DNA of 64,000 bases, from positions 1 through 64,000 of the forward strand of contig JAFBIU010000019.1 of assembly GCA_021531775.1 (NCBI GenBank). The letters run 5' to 3'. The position numbers and the translations under genes are program-made. This document shows positions 26,493-34,698 of the stretch, piece by piece. Position 1 is the first letter of the stretch; each line of letters opens with the position of its first letter. Below the pieces are notes generated by a model that had not been told where the DNA came from, did no database searches, and worked only from the letters and a program-made list of their open reading frames with translations. The stretch comes from Parabacteroides distasonis. Lineage in GTDB: Bacteria; Bacteroidota; Bacteroidia; Bacteroidales; Tannerellaceae.

Positions 26493-27250
26493 TCGGGTGA
26501 ATTATCCAACTCTTTCTTCAAATATAACTCTAAGGCAGCCGTCATCGAAGGAGCCTCCGGTGTCGGTGCCTCCACATCCAGACGCAAACCTGCATCTTTA
26601 ACGGCACGGGCCGTTGTCGGTCCAAAGCAACCGATCTTGATATTCTCCTGCTTGAAATCCGGGAAATTTTTCAACAGAGAAGAGATGCCAGCCGGGCTGA
26701 AGAAGACCAACATGTCGTAATCGAACTTCTCATCCTTCGCAAAATCATTGCTAACGGTCCGATACATAATAGCCTTCGTGTAATTGATCTTTTTGACGTC
26801 CAAGAATCCAAACAGATCATCTTTATGCACATCGGAAACCGGAGCCAGATACTTCTCCTTCGCATGTTTGCCGATGATGGTAACCAGATCTTCCACTTTT
26901 CCATTACCATAAAAAATCTTGCGTTTGCGATAGACAATATACTTTTGCAGATAGACAGCAATTGCCTCTGTCATGCAAAAATACTTCATAGTCTCCGGAA
27001 TTGTCACACGCAACTCTTCGCAAAGATGAAAAAAATGATCAATAGCCGTACGAGCCGTGAAGATCACAGCTGAATGGTCTAAAATAGAAATACGTTGCTG
27101 TCTGAACTCTTTTGCCGAAAGCGGTTCAACTTTGATAAACGGTCTAAAGTCTATCTCCACGCCGTATTTTTCTGCAATTTCGAAATAGGGAGATTTCTCA
27201 GATGCAGGCTTCGGCTGTGAAACCAGCAATTTTTTGATATTCAATGCCAT
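26489..27250 (-). CDS. hemD: Uroporphyrinogen-III synthase family protein
   Basis: A 253-residue HemD-type protein, expected to cyclise hydroxymethylbilane to uroporphyrinogen III for haem, sirohaem or cobalamin. Seen: the two-lobe pattern with AVIFTARTAIDHFFHLCEEL in the first half and DMLVFFSPAGISSLLKNFPDF followed by IGCFGPTTARAVKDAGLRLDV in the second half (the usual SxxG and GxxTA motifs). The sequence is diverged as in other Bacteroidales HemD proteins. No other tetrapyrrole gene is nearby. It overlaps DUF4271 by 10 bp and rnpA by 4 bp. Confidence 0.85.
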   Translation of the reverse strand: MALNIKKLLVSQPKPASEKSPYFEIAEKYGVEIDFRPFIKVEPLSAKEFRQQRISILDHSAVIFTARTAIDHFFHLCEELRVTIPETMKYFCMTEAIAVYLQKYIVYRKRKIFYGNGKVEDLVTIIGKHAKEKYLAPVSDVHKDDLFGFLDVKKINYTKAIMYRTVSNDFAKDEKFDYDMLVFFSPAGISSLLKNFPDFKQENIKIGCFGPTTARAVKDAGLRLDVEAPTPEAPSMTAALELYLKKELDNSPE

Positions 27251-27966
27251 AGAGCACTTGTCTCGATAAAGTTATACAAATAATCCATGCCCTTATATAA
27301 CAAAATTAGGGGCAAAAATTCTTGGCCGCAAAGGTACAAACTTATATACAATAAGCCGGCATTTTTCTTGTAAAATATCCGTATCGTCTTATAAATTATT
27401 ACAAAACGGCAGGCTACATAGAGAGCCACAAAGAGCACCACCGGCAGGGCAGAATGGCTATTGACAAAGAGCAGCCACAAGACCGGCAGGTAGAGCATCA
27501 CCCCCCACAGACTCAGCAGGGCATTGTAATTGGTCTTCCAGAAACGATACTTTTCCCGATCCGTGAAGACCCAGCCAAAGACTGCATAAAACAGCTGCTT
27601 CATCTCGTAAAAGAGCCAAAGAATCCCAAACAAGGCACCTATATAACACAAAATCGAAAGCTCATCGAGCGACATCAGGTAACCCAATCGGCGGGCAATT
27701 GCAAACAGGCCGAGGCTGCAAAGAAACAGGGCCTGAAAATGCATGAACGAACGAAACAGACGTTCGTCTCCCACCGGCTTCTCAAAAAAGCTGTTACGCT
27801 CACGCAAGAAAAACACATCGCGCAACATCTTCAGAAACAACCGGTGATTCGTACGGAACACGATGGCAAAAAACATGAACAAGAGCAATAAAAGGGCGAA
27901 TATCAGATCATTCACCATCTGACCATCCCACAAATGTATGCCCACATATCCTTCAAATCCTTTCAT
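27241..27966 (-). CDS. DUF4271 membrane protein
   Basis: A 241-residue integral membrane protein with about six to seven spans (for example LIFALLLLLFMFFAIVFR, LSILCYIGALFGILWLFYEM, LPVVLFVALYVACRFVIIYKTIRIFY). It matches DUF4271, a Bacteroidota family often found beside hemD; its function is unknown. The frame is open back to 28083, and ATGs at 27987 and 27966 are possible. I chose 27966 (MKGFEGYVGIHL) because a TATCTTTG element ends only 4 bp before it, which would make the mRNA almost leaderless. First gene of the hemD-rnpA-yidD-tatD operon. Confidence 0.75.
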   Translation of the reverse strand: MKGFEGYVGIHLWDGQMVNDLIFALLLLLFMFFAIVFRTNHRLFLKMLRDVFFLRERNSFFEKPVGDERLFRSFMHFQALFLCSLGLFAIARRLGYLMSLDELSILCYIGALFGILWLFYEMKQLFYAVFGWVFTDREKYRFWKTNYNALLSLWGVMLYLPVLWLLFVNSHSALPVVLFVALYVACRFVIIYKTIRIFYKKNAGLLYISLYLCGQEFLPLILLYKGMDYLYNFIETSALWH

Positions 27967-27970
27967 GCCA

Positions 27971-27978
27971 CAAAGATA
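27971..27978 (-). promoter_or_regulatory. Candidate -7 element (DUF4271 operon)
   Basis: TATCTTTG on the minus strand lies 4 bp before the ATG at 27966. No -33 TTTG at proper spacing is seen. It may be chance, or it may drive a leaderless transcript. Confidence 0.35.
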
Positions 27979-28135
27979 GTTATCCATTTTCTTTCTGGGA
28001 GTATCAAAATCGAAAACTATATTATCATTTTTCAAATAACATCCGCTTGATAATGATGTTTCTTTGCACTGGAGATTTATCAATCTGTGATCATTTCAAT
28101 AACAAAGCATACCTAAAAGGGAGATTTTGGATAGG

Positions 28136-28165
28136 GCGACGCATTTCTGGGAAGAAATGCGTCGC
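28136..28165. terminator. Hairpin after AAA-ATPase gene
   Basis: GCGACGCATTTCT pairs perfectly with AGAAATGCGTCGC around a 4-nt loop, 8 bp beyond the minus-strand stop. No T run follows on the minus strand. Confidence 0.6.
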
Positions 28166-28172
28166 GTTGCTT

Positions 28173-29780
28173 TTATGATGAACGCTCGATTCGACACGTA
28201 TGCTGTTTGGTCTCCTTGTCGTAGTTGATACCCACGAGGAGGATGTCGCCTGTATATTCGGCTATCTTGGCCGGATAGTTTTTCTGTTTGATCTGCTGGA
28301 TGGCCGTATCGGTGGACTGATTGAACTTCAGCTCGATGACGAGGGCCGGCTTGGACACGTTGCGACGGGGAATCATCACCAAGTCGGCATAGCCTTTTCC
28401 TGTCGCATACTCGCGATGGATGATGTACTCATTCTTGGCCCAGATATAGGCTATGGTGAGTACACAGGCAAGCGAGTTCTCATCGTTGTAGGCAAGAATG
28501 CTGGTATGCTCGTCGTGAGCCAGGTCTATGGCTTTAGCCACGACTTGTTCGTTGCCGGAGAGGGTGGCAGCCAGGAGATTCTGAGAAGCCGTAATTGCAT
28601 CCACTAACCGAGTCCACGAAGTGTCCTCGACAGCATTCAGAAACTCATCAGCAACCTCCTTGTTAGGAATATAACATTCGTAAACATCCTTGTCGTATGC
28701 CAAATAGCCCAAATGGATCAGCACGGTGAGCACGTCATTTCTACCTCTTACAATGTGCATGTCATTCTGAAACTTCAACGTATTGACATACACACGCTCA
28801 CCCGAAAGCATTCGGATAATATCGTCCTTCAATCCGTTAAAGTTCATCTGGATATAGGTCTTCACAGCATCATACGCACCCGTAGTGGACCAATAGCTCC
28901 CATAATCCCCTTCATGGATTGCCTTCATGACAGAATAGGGATTGAATATGTGGGATGCGTTTCCGATACGGTAACCGTCATACCAACGTTCCATCTCTGC
29001 GATATCCATATCGTATTTTTGACACAGAACCTCTACCTCTTTGTGATTGAATCCAAGTGCATTGGACACCTTGCCCGGACGTATCATGGAGTATTCGCAG
29101 AAGTTGTTCAAAGCCGATTCCGTATTGTACTTCTTGATGGGCAGAATACCCGTCAGGTATGCACCGGCAAAAACTCTGTCTGAATCCTGCGTCTTGAATA
29201 GGCGGCGGAGTAACATGACATATTCGTCAAAGATAGTCGGAACGACACTCTCGGGATCGCCCTTCATCTTATTCCGCCCTGGAAACTCGCGGCAGATGGC
29301 ATCCCACTCGTCGATAATGAAGAAGAATTTCTCTCCCGTGGCATTATGAACGGCAGATAATACTCCCATCAGATCAGTTGTATCCGAATAGTCAACACCT
29401 GGAAAACTCTTCTTTAGTTCAGAACACATTTCATTCTGAATGTTACGCACAATATTCGTTCTGAGTTCAGGACGAGCCGTGAACGATGTCACATCCAGAT
29501 AAAGTACACTATACTTGTTTAGATACTCCTTAAATGACTTATCTTTCTCGGCATTCAACCCCATGAACAACTCCCGAGAGTCACACGACTTATCGTAGTA
29601 GGCGCACAGCATTTTGGCTGCCATCGACTTACCAAAGCGACGACAACGGGTCACGCAACTATAACGATTTTCTGAATTGAGCGTTGCGTTAATCAGCGGG
29701 ATCAACGACGTCTTATCGACATATTCGTGAGTCACGATATCGCGGAATTCGCTATTTCCTCTATTGATGTATGTACCCAT
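28173..29780 (-). CDS. AAA-ATPase-like protein with DUF1703 PD-(D/E)XK nuclease domain
   Basis: A 535-residue protein of the same family as the truncated gene at 1-598. Seen: EYVDKTSLIPLI, a degenerate Walker A (RCRRFGKSMAAK, about 45-56), Walker B FFFIIDEWDAICREFP (about 155-170), and an intact nuclease core near the C-terminus (GYADLVMIPR followed by ALVIELKFN, giving the D...ExK residues). The ATG at 29780 gives the usual MGTYINRGNSEF start; an in-frame ATG at 29807 is less likely. The role of these proteins is unknown; the family is highly expanded in gut Bacteroidales. A -7 element and an 11-bp repeat array lie upstream. Confidence 0.85.
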   Translation of the reverse strand: MGTYINRGNSEFRDIVTHEYVDKTSLIPLINATLNSENRYSCVTRCRRFGKSMAAKMLCAYYDKSCDSRELFMGLNAEKDKSFKEYLNKYSVLYLDVTSFTARPELRTNIVRNIQNEMCSELKKSFPGVDYSDTTDLMGVLSAVHNATGEKFFFIIDEWDAICREFPGRNKMKGDPESVVPTIFDEYVMLLRRLFKTQDSDRVFAGAYLTGILPIKKYNTESALNNFCEYSMIRPGKVSNALGFNHKEVEVLCQKYDMDIAEMERWYDGYRIGNASHIFNPYSVMKAIHEGDYGSYWSTTGAYDAVKTYIQMNFNGLKDDIIRMLSGERVYVNTLKFQNDMHIVRGRNDVLTVLIHLGYLAYDKDVYECYIPNKEVADEFLNAVEDTSWTRLVDAITASQNLLAATLSGNEQVVAKAIDLAHDEHTSILAYNDENSLACVLTIAYIWAKNEYIIHREYATGKGYADLVMIPRRNVSKPALVIELKFNQSTDTAIQQIKQKNYPAKIAEYTGDILLVGINYDKETKQHTCRIERSS

Positions 29781-29823
29781 ACCTTTTGCCCTTTGTGGGA
29801 GACACAAATCTCCTATTTCGTTT

Positions 29824-29831
29824 CAAAGATA
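29824..29831 (-). promoter_or_regulatory. Bacteroidota -7 element (AAA-ATPase gene)
   Basis: TATCTTTG on the minus strand, 43 bp before the ATG at 29780. Confidence 0.55.
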
Positions 29832-29911
29832 ACGGTTTTATCGGGGACCTCCAAACGAATATTATTCGATCGCACACAAAAATAAATTCCATCGATCTGT
29901 TCAGGCAAAAA

Positions 29912-29955
29912 AGCGAAGTCACAGCGAAGGTAGAGCGAAGATAGAGCGAAGGCAC
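29912..29955. repeat. Four 11-bp direct repeats
   Basis: AGCGAAGTCAC, AGCGAAGGTAG, AGCGAAGATAG and AGCGAAGGCAC are consecutive at exact 11-bp period. The invariant core is AGCGAAG. The array lies 80 bp upstream of the -7 element of the AAA-ATPase gene, and downstream of the M16 gene. Confidence 0.8.
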
Positions 29956-30103
29956 TGGTCGCTACTGATGGCGTCTGTTGACATCACTTTTAGCGGTGGG
30001 TCGGGATCTCTTATGACCGTCCAAGGGTATAGGTGAAGACTCCTTCGATAGCCATTCGAGGCTACTTCAAGACCGTTCCTCTGCTAAAGCCTGATTGGAG
30101 TTG

Positions 30104-30231
30104 ATTCTTTTTTTTCCAAGTGTTACGTTACGCTACGAGAACGCTTCCTAAAAAAACGGGTGATTTTCACCCACATGTCACTTACACAGAGCGTAACACT
30201 TGCGTAACGTAACACTCGAAAAAAAAAGAAT
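30104..30231. repeat. 30-bp inverted repeat enclosing a terminator
   Basis: The left arm (30104-30133) and right arm (30202-30231) match over 30 bp with up to three mismatches. Each has an outer ATTC plus T8-9 tract and an inner AGTGTTACGTTACGC. Between them are a terminator hairpin and further GCGTAACAC copies. The element starts 9 bp after the M16 stop on the minus strand. Confidence 0.7.
30149..30173 (-). terminator. Intrinsic terminator (M16 peptidase)
   Basis: On the minus strand GGGTGA-AAA-TCACCC is followed by GTTTTTTT, a canonical Rho-independent terminator, 69 bp after the M16 stop. Confidence 0.8.
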
Positions 30232-30240
30232 ACACGGGCC

Positions 30241-33051
30241 TTAAGGCTCCATCACCACCTCGATCCAATTGCCTTGTTGGAGGAGCTGTTGAGCAAAGGC
30301 CTGGATTTTGGCCGGTGTCATGGAACGAACTGTCGATTCAAAATCGGTCAGACCATCGAAGCCCCTGTAATAATAGGTATCGATGGCATTCAGCCAGTAG
30401 CTGTTCTCCTGCAACTGTTCGGCATGACGCTTCAGGAGGTTGTCGTGCGTCTTCTCGAAGTCCAAAGCACGAGGACCCTCGTCCGCAATCCGTCGCAACT
30501 CGTTCTGTACGATCGTATTCATCCGTTCACGCTTGACCGGTTCCGTGTCGAAATAGATCTGCAGCATGGCCTGTCCGGCCGGGAAATGGGAGATACCGAC
30601 TGAAGTCTGTACACCATACGTACCGCCCTCCTCCTCACGCACCTTTTCGTAATAGACCAAGTCCAGGATCTGCTTCAGCATCTGCATGGCCACCCGATTC
30701 TCCAACGTGTTGTCGATCTGTCCGGAAAGGGTATTCAGTACACTGGCCATGGGCGTCTCCATCGCGTGATGGAACTGGCTCTTACAGGAACCGGCTACCG
30801 GACGTGCCACACCGGCCTCATTGGCCCGATCGGTCCGATGCAAGGTAGGCAAGGTGGCCAGATATTGCTCCAGGTAGGGGACAATACTGTCCGGATCGAC
30901 ATTACCGACAAAGGTGAAGAGGAAGTCGGAAGCATCGGCAAAACGCTCGCGATACATCGCTAAGATGCGGTCGTAGCTGATCTTTTCCAAATCCGCCTCC
31001 TTCAGACGCAACGTCCGCGGATGGTTGTCATAGACCAAACGGGTGATGGTGTCGCTAAAGGCCACCATCGGATTGAGCTCCTGATTCTTCAATTGGGCCC
31101 GCAGGCGGGTTTCATAGGAGGCAAAAGCCGCCTCATCCTTCCGGGGTGCCGTAAACTGCAGGTAGATCAGTTCGAAGAGCGTCTGCAGATCGGCCGGTAC
31201 AGCCGAACCGTTCAGGCTCTCGTTGTCGAGTCCCAAGGCAGGTGCACAGGAGACCTCCTTGCCGGCCAGCCGTTTGTTCAACCCGATGGCATCGAAACTG
31301 CCCCAACCGCCTAAATTAATCACACTGTTGAAGAGCTTCAGGTTGATGTAATCGGCCTCGCCGAACAGGGAACTTCCACCGGGGCTGGTGGCCGTCATCA
31401 GTACCTGATCTTTCTTGAAATGGGTCGGTTTCACCGCAACTTTGACACCATTCGAAAGGGTAAAACAGGTGGCTCCGAAGCGGGCATCCTCCCGACGTTC
31501 CACCACTCGACCCGGGGCGGGCAGTTGCGGAATCAACGGTTCGTTGGAAACCTGCTCCTGATAGGCTTCAACCGGTTGCTGTTGGGCTTCGCGGAAGATC
31601 TGCAACAGCTGCTCCTCTGTCGGATAGACTAAGCCCTCCTTCTCCGGACCGGTCAGGCTGATCACGATGTTCTCGTCCGTAATCACCTGCTGCACGTACT
31701 GGTTGATCTGCTCGACCGGTATGGCCGGAGCGATCTGGTTGATCAAGGTGTATTCCATCTCAATGCCGGGGATGTATCCGCCATTGGTGAAATGATCCAC
31801 ATACTCCTGCAGGTAGTGGCGGTTCTGCTGATGGTCGCGCTCGTTGTAGGCCGACTCATAGCTCTTCAGCACGTTGGCACGTGCCCGCTCATATTCGGAA
31901 GCCGTGAAGCCATACTGCTTCATCCGTTGCGTCTCGCGCACCAAGGTAGCCAAGGTCGAATCGATGGCCTCCTCTTTGGCAATGGCCGCCACCGTCCAGG
32001 CTCCCTTCGTACGGGCCATGAAGAAGTCTCCCTCAAAGGCTCCTGCATCCACAAAGGGTGGATGGGCCTGTTGGACCAGTTCGTCGAACCGTTCGCCCAT
32101 CATGGTCGAGGCCACCGACTGGATGTAGTTCTCGACCAGTCCGGCTACGGTTCCGCGCAACTCCCGCGGCATCTTCTCATGTTTGTAGAAGATATAGAGC
32201 ATCGTACGAGTCGATTCCTTGTCGGTCGCGATGGAGACCAGCGGCTCCACATTGTCCGCTACCAGCTCCTCCTTCCGTTCGGCCGGATTCACCGGAGCCG
32301 GAATATCGGCAAAGATCTCTTTCAGCCGTTGTTCCAGCTGATCCACATCGATGTCGCCCACGACAATGATCGACTGCAGATCCGGACGATACCATTTCTT
32401 GTAATAGGCCCGCAACTCGTCGGGCTTAAATCCTTCGATCACCTGAATGTCACCAATCGGCATCCGGTTGGCATACCGGCATCCCGGCATGATCTTCGGT
32501 AATTGCTGTTCCCACAGGCGGGTTTGTGCATCTCGACGTGTCCGCCACTCCTCGCGGATCACCTCCCGCTCCTTGTCGATCTCCTCATCGGCCAGGGTCA
32601 GGCAACCCGACCAGTCGTGCAGGATCAGCAGACAGGAGTCCGCCACCCCCGGCTGTTTCACGGGAGCGTTCATCACCATATAGACGGTCTCGTCGAAGCT
32701 GGTATAAGCATTGAAATTCTCTCCACTCCGCATACCGGACCGTTCGATGAAGTCATCCATGCCATGTCCGGGGAAGTTCTTGCTGCCGTTGAAGGCCATG
32801 TGCTCCAGAAAATGGGCCAGTCCACGCTGGTTCTCCTCTTCAAGGATGGAGCCTACATTTTGGGCAATGTAGAAATCGGCACGCTCCTTCGGCAATTCGT
32901 TGTGACGAAGATAATAGGTGAGTCCGTTGGCCAACTTACCGTAGCGTACCTTCGGGTCAATCGGTAAGGGCTGCAGCTCCTGTTGTGCTGCCGACGGGAA
33001 AGCCGTCAGCAGACACAGAAGCCAAAAATAGCATTGAATAATTCGTTTCAT
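30241..33051 (-). CDS. M16 family zinc metallopeptidase, exported
   Basis: A 936-residue pitrilysin/insulinase-type protease. The signal peptide spans residues 1-22 (ending PSAAQQ). The inverted zinc motif HFLEH is at 80-84, with the downstream glutamate region DEEIDKEREVIREEW (about 155-170) giving the third ligand. The length fits two tandem M16 halves of about 450 residues: an active N-terminal and an inactive C-terminal module (ATCFTLSNGVKVAVKPTHFKKDQVLM near 520). It probably degrades peptides in the periplasm. It lies just 3 bp after the Gfo/Idh gene, but the two functions have no evident link. Confidence 0.92.
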   Translation of the reverse strand: MKRIIQCYFWLLCLLTAFPSAAQQELQPLPIDPKVRYGKLANGLTYYLRHNELPKERADFYIAQNVGSILEEENQRGLAHFLEHMAFNGSKNFPGHGMDDFIERSGMRSGENFNAYTSFDETVYMVMNAPVKQPGVADSCLLILHDWSGCLTLADEEIDKEREVIREEWRTRRDAQTRLWEQQLPKIMPGCRYANRMPIGDIQVIEGFKPDELRAYYKKWYRPDLQSIIVVGDIDVDQLEQRLKEIFADIPAPVNPAERKEELVADNVEPLVSIATDKESTRTMLYIFYKHEKMPRELRGTVAGLVENYIQSVASTMMGERFDELVQQAHPPFVDAGAFEGDFFMARTKGAWTVAAIAKEEAIDSTLATLVRETQRMKQYGFTASEYERARANVLKSYESAYNERDHQQNRHYLQEYVDHFTNGGYIPGIEMEYTLINQIAPAIPVEQINQYVQQVITDENIVISLTGPEKEGLVYPTEEQLLQIFREAQQQPVEAYQEQVSNEPLIPQLPAPGRVVERREDARFGATCFTLSNGVKVAVKPTHFKKDQVLMTATSPGGSSLFGEADYINLKLFNSVINLGGWGSFDAIGLNKRLAGKEVSCAPALGLDNESLNGSAVPADLQTLFELIYLQFTAPRKDEAAFASYETRLRAQLKNQELNPMVAFSDTITRLVYDNHPRTLRLKEADLEKISYDRILAMYRERFADASDFLFTFVGNVDPDSIVPYLEQYLATLPTLHRTDRANEAGVARPVAGSCKSQFHHAMETPMASVLNTLSGQIDNTLENRVAMQMLKQILDLVYYEKVREEEGGTYGVQTSVGISHFPAGQAMLQIYFDTEPVKRERMNTIVQNELRRIADEGPRALDFEKTHDNLLKRHAEQLQENSYWLNAIDTYYYRGFDGLTDFESTVRSMTPAKIQAFAQQLLQQGNWIEVVMEP

Positions 33052-33054
33052 ACA

Positions 33055-34479
33055 TTATATATTATAATACTGTTCCCATCCTTTGCGAGGAGGCAGACCA
33101 CACAACATCCGGTTGGCTTCCGGATCGTTGGTAATCTGTTTCGTGTAGCGGTCGAACACCAGTTTCCGGTTCAGACGCTGGCTCAAGACACCGAGGCAGA
33201 ACACCTGGCTCAACGGGCCGGCAATGTGGAACGGAGAACGGGTCTGCTCCTTGCCCATACAGCTGAGCAGGAAGTTGGCAAAGTGGTTCGAGGGGCTCTT
33301 CGGAACCTCCGGCAGACGGGACGCCATCTCCTTGGCCTTCTCTTCCGGAATGATCGACAGGGTGCTGCCATGCGAACCGCCCTTGAAGGTCAGCTCCTTC
33401 GAATAGATCTCCTTACCCGGATTCAATTTGGCCGGTTGGATCTTGCCTCCGGCAACCGTCGGGATGTTCGGATCCAGTTCAGAGACGCCATAGCCTTCGG
33501 GAACAGCCGGAATGTTGTCCAGACCGTCGTACCAGGTCACATCCACCGCCGGCATATTGCCTCGTTCGGGGAACTTGAAGAGGATGGTCGAAGACATCGG
33601 GAAGAAGAAGGGGTTATGATCCTTCAGGTAGAGCGGATTGACCTCGGTCGGCAATCCCAGATCGAGGAACTCGTGGGCGGTATCGAGAATGTGTGCACCC
33701 CAGTCTCCCAAGGCACCCATACCATAGTCATACCAGCAACGCCACTGGCCCAGGTGATAGTCGTGGTTGTAGTCGTGATATTGGGCTACACCGGTCCAAA
33801 CGTCCCAATCCAGTGTCTCTGGCTTCGGCTCGCCCATCGGCATGTGTTTGATCCGCGGGTTCCAGCCATGCCAACGACGGGAGTTGTTCATGTGGGCAGT
33901 AATGGCAGTCACATCCTTGATGATGCCGGCCTCTTTCCAAGCCTTGAACTGGAAATAGTTGGCTTCGGAATGGCCCTGGTTACCCATTTGGGTAACGACA
34001 TTATATTTCTTGGCGGCCCGCATCATGATCTCAACCTCCTGGAAGGTACGTGCCATCGGTTTCTCCACATAGACATGCTTGCCATAGCTGATGGCTTCGA
34101 TGGTGATGGGGAAGTGCGAATGGTCAGGCACACCTACCGAGACGGCATCGATCTTGTCAGCCATCTTCTCAAACATCTTGCGGAAATCCTGGAAGCGGGC
34201 AGCTTTCGGGAACATGTTCATGATCTCCTGTGTATGGGGTGCTCCCATATCCACATCACAGAGGGCCACTACATTACAGAGCCCGGTATTGTACAACTCT
34301 TTGGCAATTTCTCCTCCTCGCTGGCCGATACCGATAAAGGCGATGTTCACCTTGTCGTTGGCACTGATACGTGGATTGACGCTCTTGGCAGGAATCCAAA
34401 ACGAGGGTACAGTAGCTGCGGCTGACAGCAATGCAGCCCGTTTCAGGAACGAGCGGCGGGACATATCTTCTACTTTCAT
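33055..34479 (-). CDS. Gfo/Idh/MocA family oxidoreductase with Tat signal
   Basis: A 474-residue NAD(P)-binding protein. The N-terminus carries a twin-arginine signal (MSRRSFLKRAALLSAAATVP), so it is probably exported folded with its cofactor. Rossmann motif: NIAFIGIGQRGGEIAKELY; conserved VEKPMARTFQEVEIMM follows, as in glucose-fructose oxidoreductase relatives. Some Bacteroidota proteins of this type are GH109 alpha-N-acetylgalactosaminidases with an NAD-dependent mechanism; I cannot assign this one to GH109 with confidence. It shares a likely transcript with the M16 peptidase (3-bp gap). A -7 element lies 40 bp upstream. Confidence 0.88.
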   Translation of the reverse strand: MKVEDMSRRSFLKRAALLSAAATVPSFWIPAKSVNPRISANDKVNIAFIGIGQRGGEIAKELYNTGLCNVVALCDVDMGAPHTQEIMNMFPKAARFQDFRKMFEKMADKIDAVSVGVPDHSHFPITIEAISYGKHVYVEKPMARTFQEVEIMMRAAKKYNVVTQMGNQGHSEANYFQFKAWKEAGIIKDVTAITAHMNNSRRWHGWNPRIKHMPMGEPKPETLDWDVWTGVAQYHDYNHDYHLGQWRCWYDYGMGALGDWGAHILDTAHEFLDLGLPTEVNPLYLKDHNPFFFPMSSTILFKFPERGNMPAVDVTWYDGLDNIPAVPEGYGVSELDPNIPTVAGGKIQPAKLNPGKEIYSKELTFKGGSHGSTLSIIPEEKAKEMASRLPEVPKSPSNHFANFLLSCMGKEQTRSPFHIAGPLSQVFCLGVLSQRLNRKLVFDRYTKQITNDPEANRMLCGLPPRKGWEQYYNI

Positions 34480-34518
34480 GCTATATAGATTGATTTGTTT
34501 GATATTACTTCATTGCTA

Positions 34519-34526
34519 CAAAAATA
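34519..34526 (-). promoter_or_regulatory. Bacteroidota -7 element (Gfo/Idh gene)
   Basis: TATTTTTG on the minus strand, 40 bp before the ATG. It drives divergently from glyS. Confidence 0.5.
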
Positions 34527-34698
34527 GCAATAAAAGATGAGCCAAAGTCCGTTTCCACCGATTTTGTCCGCAAAATGTGGGATCATGGACATTCCAATCA
34601 CGACTGTAAGGAAAATGAGGCATATATAGCCAATGCTAACGAAAAAATGATTTACTTTGCACCCCAATAGATTAGAATTAAAAATTTAAAGCGTTATT

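Larger units (their letters stand above)
29832..30240. other. Intergenic region rich in direct and inverted repeats
   Basis: About 410 bp between the M16 peptidase stop and the AAA-ATPase promoter, with no supported ORF. It holds four 11-bp direct repeats (29912-29955), an intrinsic terminator (30149-30173) and an outer 30-bp inverted repeat (30104-30133 with 30202-30231), each annotated separately. Confidence 0.6.

Noticed and set aside
28173-29780. Restriction-modification or named phage-defence system
   Set aside because: Only the AAA-ATPase/nuclease gene is present, with no methylase, specificity or partner gene beside it.
30104-30231. Complete insertion sequence
   Set aside because: Only 128 bp between the ends and no transposase frame; at most a miniature or decayed element.
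32983-34425. Long open frame (about 480 codons) on the plus strand
   Set aside because: It is antisense to the clear Gfo/Idh/MocA oxidoreductase, has no recognisable domain, and arises from codon bias of the opposite strand.
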